Below, piece after piece: positions 60,540 to 64,000 of a stretch of DNA of 64,000 nt. The DNA is from Aldrovandia affinis. Lineage: Eukaryota; Chordata; Actinopteri; Notacanthiformes; Halosauridae. The notes beneath the pieces are model-generated. The model ran no database searches and was not told the origin of the DNA. It was given only the letters and a program-made list of their open reading frames with translations. The stretch covers positions 2,407,127 through 2,471,126 of the forward strand of contig JAINUG010000037.1 of NCBI GenBank assembly GCA_029706075.1, read 5' to 3'. How positions within the stretch are numbered: position 1 is the first letter of the stretch; each line of letters starts with the position of its first letter. A program made the position numbers and the translations under genes.

Positions 60540-61456
60540 ATCAAATCACATTTATTTGTATAGCGTTTTTACGTATACATTACAAAGCGCGTAACAAAAG
60601 ACCCAGGCCTAGACCGCCCCCCAAAGGAACCACTGGGCTGGCTGACTTTGTGCTTCCAAGTTAGGTAATCAGTAGTGGGGGGGGTCATGTAATGAGAGTC
60701 CAGGTCCCAGGATTCAGGAATCAGGTTAATGGGGGGTTGATGGGGGGCTTGGGGCAGATGCCCCCAAGTCAAAGACTGGCAGAGAACAGAACATAGAATC
60801 AGAAAGAAAAAAAACAGTGCTAATTTCCAGTAGCATTGTGTATGGGCAGGGGAGCACAATCCTAGGAAATATACAGACATTTAGCCCCGATAGATGTAAG
60901 CTGTGGCAGCATGCCTACTAGGCGAGGGACAGAGAACACACACAGCCATGAGGGAGTTCCAAACCATCCATACCCGATCAAGGATAACCAGCCTAACAGT
61001 GGTGGTGACATGTTGAGGAGGTGCCAGGTATGGAAAGTCTCACTCCAGAAGACACTAGGGCACTAGGTGTAGAGATGTTTGGCAGTGGGCCAGGCTGAAA
61101 AGGTAGGTTTTTAATATAGACTTAAAAACTGGAACTGTGTCCAAATATGTTTTGGTAAACCGTTCCACAACAGAGGGGATCTACAAGAGAAGGCTCTACC
61201 ACCAGCGGTGCTTTTCAAATGATTTTTAAAAAGTACAAGATGGCCGGCATCTTGTGAATGAAGTAGTTGTGTAGGCTTATAGGGGATAATCATGTCAGTC
61301 AGATATATAGGTGCAAGTCCATGCACTGCTTTAAAAGTTAACAGCTGTACTTTATAATCAGCCCAATATTTGACAGGAAGCCAATGTAGTAATGCTACCA
61401 CAGGAGTAATGTGCTCATATTTCTTAGGTCTACGTGCCACTGTATTCTGAAGACTT
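60540..61456 (-). mobile_element. CR1/L2/Rex1-type LINE 3' fragment
   Basis: The minus strand from about 61456 encodes QNTVARRPKKYEHITPV, LLHWLPVKYWADYKVQLLTF, KAVHGLAPIYLTDMIIPYKP and LLWNGLPKHIW. That is the conserved C-terminal end of reverse transcriptases in these clades, open for 109 codons. The following segment to about 60540 ends in CAAATAAATGTGATTTGATT on the minus strand, a common 3' end of fish retroposons. Whether the whole 0.9 kb is one insertion is inferred. Confidence 0.82.
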
Positions 61457-64000
61457 TAAGATAACTATTAGAGCAGCCAGATAGCAAGGCATTCACTGTT
61501 CTAAAATATATCTATATAATAGGACATTCAGATCTCTGCACCTGTCAGGCCACAATGCAAATGACCTCAATCCACCAGTAGTTCTAGTATGCCTTTTCAG
61601 TAACAACACTGACCTCCTCAAATTCCCTATCAACCCAGCTCAACATACCCTCTGTTTTTTGTTAGTTTTTTTAGAGGACATTAAACAGAAGTTTACCGCT
61701 GCTATACCTATGTTACGCTATGTTATCTGCTACACTATGTTACAATAGAAGCTGAAATAGTATGCATGCCATTACAGTGGAGAATAACAGAACGCCTTAT
61801 GAATTCAAAAGTATAGTGAGACATAAATACCAATGCATGGCTTTGTGTATTTTGTGCTCTGAATAAATCATCATCTTGAATGCAAAAACAATCCATACTG
61901 GCGACGTTAAGTTCTAATGTATGTAATTGCCTAGAGTGTGGAGGCAATTGAGTATTCAATAACTCAGAAAATGTCTGTCAATGTCAAAAACCGCAAACCA
62001 GTTCTGGATTTCAGATCAACACACTTAACTTTGAATAATGGCACAGCAACCTCAGATAATCGTGTCTTTGCCACTGCAGTGGAACTGTTCACGGAAAAAG
62101 ATTAAATTGTCCTGAACTCTCCTTTTTTCACAGTATGTGTTGATTTTTGTATCGTTCTTTTTTCCAAGAAGCTGTTTCACTAGATAGTCTTACTTCTTTC
62201 TAAAATGCATCTCTAGATGCTTTGGGCACCATCCTCGGTGATTGTGATAGAAACGTTGTCTAAAAGTTGTATTACAACATTATAATTAGGCCATTATGCT
62301 CCTATAACTCATTGTAACTCTGCCTTGTTTTGCAGCAGCGGGAGTGTGAATATGTTTCTGTAGCTGGAAATGGCTGGTCAACATGATCTGATGGCTGGCT
62401 CATTAAAAGGGTAGTTCAAAATACTGTGCAGTCAGAGAACTTGTCAGAAAGGGGTTCATGAGTGGTGGAACCCAGAACATGTCAAATTATATGGAAATGG
62501 ATAGCCTATGACAGAGTGAACTGAAAGACCTCTTTAAAATGGAAGAAAGACAAAGCACTTAAAGACAGCACTTGTGAATGAGGTTACCAGTATACCACTA
62601 TGTTTAGTAATTTGTGGTATAAAATCAAATAAATTATTACAAAATTATTGTTTAACCATTTAGGGAAAATACTAAATGGTTGATAAATTCTTATCGTTTA
62701 AATGGTCAAATGCTGAACAATTAACACCCCTGCCTTTGAGTATGAATGGGCATTCAAAATTGGGGGGAAAAGGGAAAAAATGGGAAAAAACCCATAATTT
62801 AACTCAATTAAAAAAATAAAAGCCAAAAAAAACTATAAATTTTTTTACATTTAAATACCATTTTGTTTATAGCTTAATATGTAATAACTTTGGGCATTCT
62901 GTTCACTTGAATAAAGTAATACCAATCTACAAAAGCAGTTAGACTTGCCATTGCCATTGTCTTCATATTTTCAGCAACCCATAGCATAACCTATATGGCT
63001 GAGCTGGAACTGTACTGTGTACTGTACTCCACAGACTTTCCTTTTAATCTGAATACAAAACAGTAAAAAATACAAATAGTATAATGAATAATACAAATAA
63101 TTATATATATATATATATGAATAAATGCATGTTTTTGTTGGTGGAAACAAAAATCTGTAACATTCATTTCCTGTACTGCATATGTCAGAACATATTTAAT
63201 TATTTTTTATTAGCAATTTTCTGATATTTAGGCCCAGTGCATTAATCCAATCCCTCCTTAGAGACCCGCTGCAGCTGTTCGGTGCTAGTGTTCGACTGTT
63301 TATCACCATTTGGGCTGTGCAATGCCCCACTTTCACAAACAGGGCTTTATAAAAACACAGTGCTGGCTGAATTATATGTCCATACTATCAGCACATGATT
63401 CCTAATTCCTAATTCTGTCATTTCTGCAAACCACACCAAACAGAAAATATTCGTTGCGTGAAGGGATGAAGCATTGCAGAAAGGGCACAGCAGCAAACAT
63501 AGCCTGGTGAGTTTGTTGGGGGTTTTCTTCCACACCAGCAGAGGGCAGTGTGTTCAAGTACTGTGAGGGTGATGTTATTAGCGCCATTGAACATAATCAT
63601 GGTAAAAAGCAAGGACATGCTACACAACATACTCTTTGTATTATGAATAAACTGTTTTGATTAACATTCTTTTTCACGGTCATATTTTTCTATGTTCATT
63701 TAAATTTAAATTTTCTCTTAAAGGAGAAAATGTAGTTTTATTTACCAAGGCTGTTGTGATCAAGTTATTTGACTCATTTTGTTGAGAATCAACTCCAGGG
63801 TTCTAAGGTGTGCAGAAAAAATATTTTGGAATGAAATGACTTCAACATTTCTGAAGATGAATAATAGTTTTATTCCTAATTTTAAATGTTTATTTTTGTA
63901 AGCAATTCTGAAGATGGAAGCTATCTGTTGTAAATGTATTAACAAGGAAGTTTTTCCTTTCCACAGTGCCACTAAATTAACATTAAGGTTGTTTGCATGG
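61457..64000. other. No gene recognised
   Basis: AT-rich sequence with a TA microsatellite near 63100-63118. No exon or bounded element. Confidence 0.5.

Noticed and set aside
1-64000. CRISPR arrays, operons, rRNA or bacterial-type promoters
   Set aside because: No spaced direct repeats, dense co-directional genes or ribosomal motifs. The split coding exons and fish transposons show a vertebrate genome.

Overview
The window looks like intronic and intergenic DNA of a ray-finned (teleost-type) fish. It is AT-rich and split by introns, and it is crowded with fish-type transposons: Tc1-like elements, L2-clade LINE tails, tRNA-derived SINEs, hAT, Harbinger and MITE copies. There are no bacterial or viral genes, and nearly all open reading frames of 60-130 codons are chance or repeat-derived.

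The only cellular gene I can recognise is PEPD (prolidase, Xaa-Pro dipeptidase), on the minus strand. Five exons of its N-terminal domain can be read: exon 2 (42980-42118), exon 3 (40334-40209), exon 4 (37473-37410), a fourth (27263-27202) and a fifth (20543-20468). Two short exons expected between them were not found by eye. The metal-binding C-terminal exons and exon 1 were not found and may lie outside. This copy looks damaged. A 679-bp MITE sits inside exon 2 and brings an in-frame stop, the two halves of exon 2 are in different frames, and the only visible GT after exon 3 is out of phase with exon 4. Exons 4, 27.2 kb and 20.5 kb are clean, with good splice sites. Recent loss, a decaying duplicate, or an N-terminally altered transcript are all possible.

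Layout: 1-20 kb holds no recognised exon, only SINEs at 5.9, 7.1 and 7.9 kb, CA repeats at 12.8 kb and two CpG-richer patches. 20-27 kb holds two PEPD exons, a complete but inactivated Tc1 element (22492-24082), a tRNA-headed repeat and an L2 tail. 27-37 kb holds a decayed Tc1 copy, a SINE with a 15-bp target duplication, a CpG-rich islet with a splice donor, and a MITE split by an L2 insertion. 37-43 kb holds PEPD exons 4, 3 and 2, with a hAT MITE in the intron between exons 3 and 2. 43-64 kb is upstream of the recognised exons and consists of SINEs, a deleted Tc1, hAT and Harbinger remnants and a LINE fragment.

The most notable items are the transposon-split PEPD exon with the out-of-phase exon 3 junction, and a family of about 370-395-bp SINEs whose shared body and tail occur with two different tRNA-like heads.
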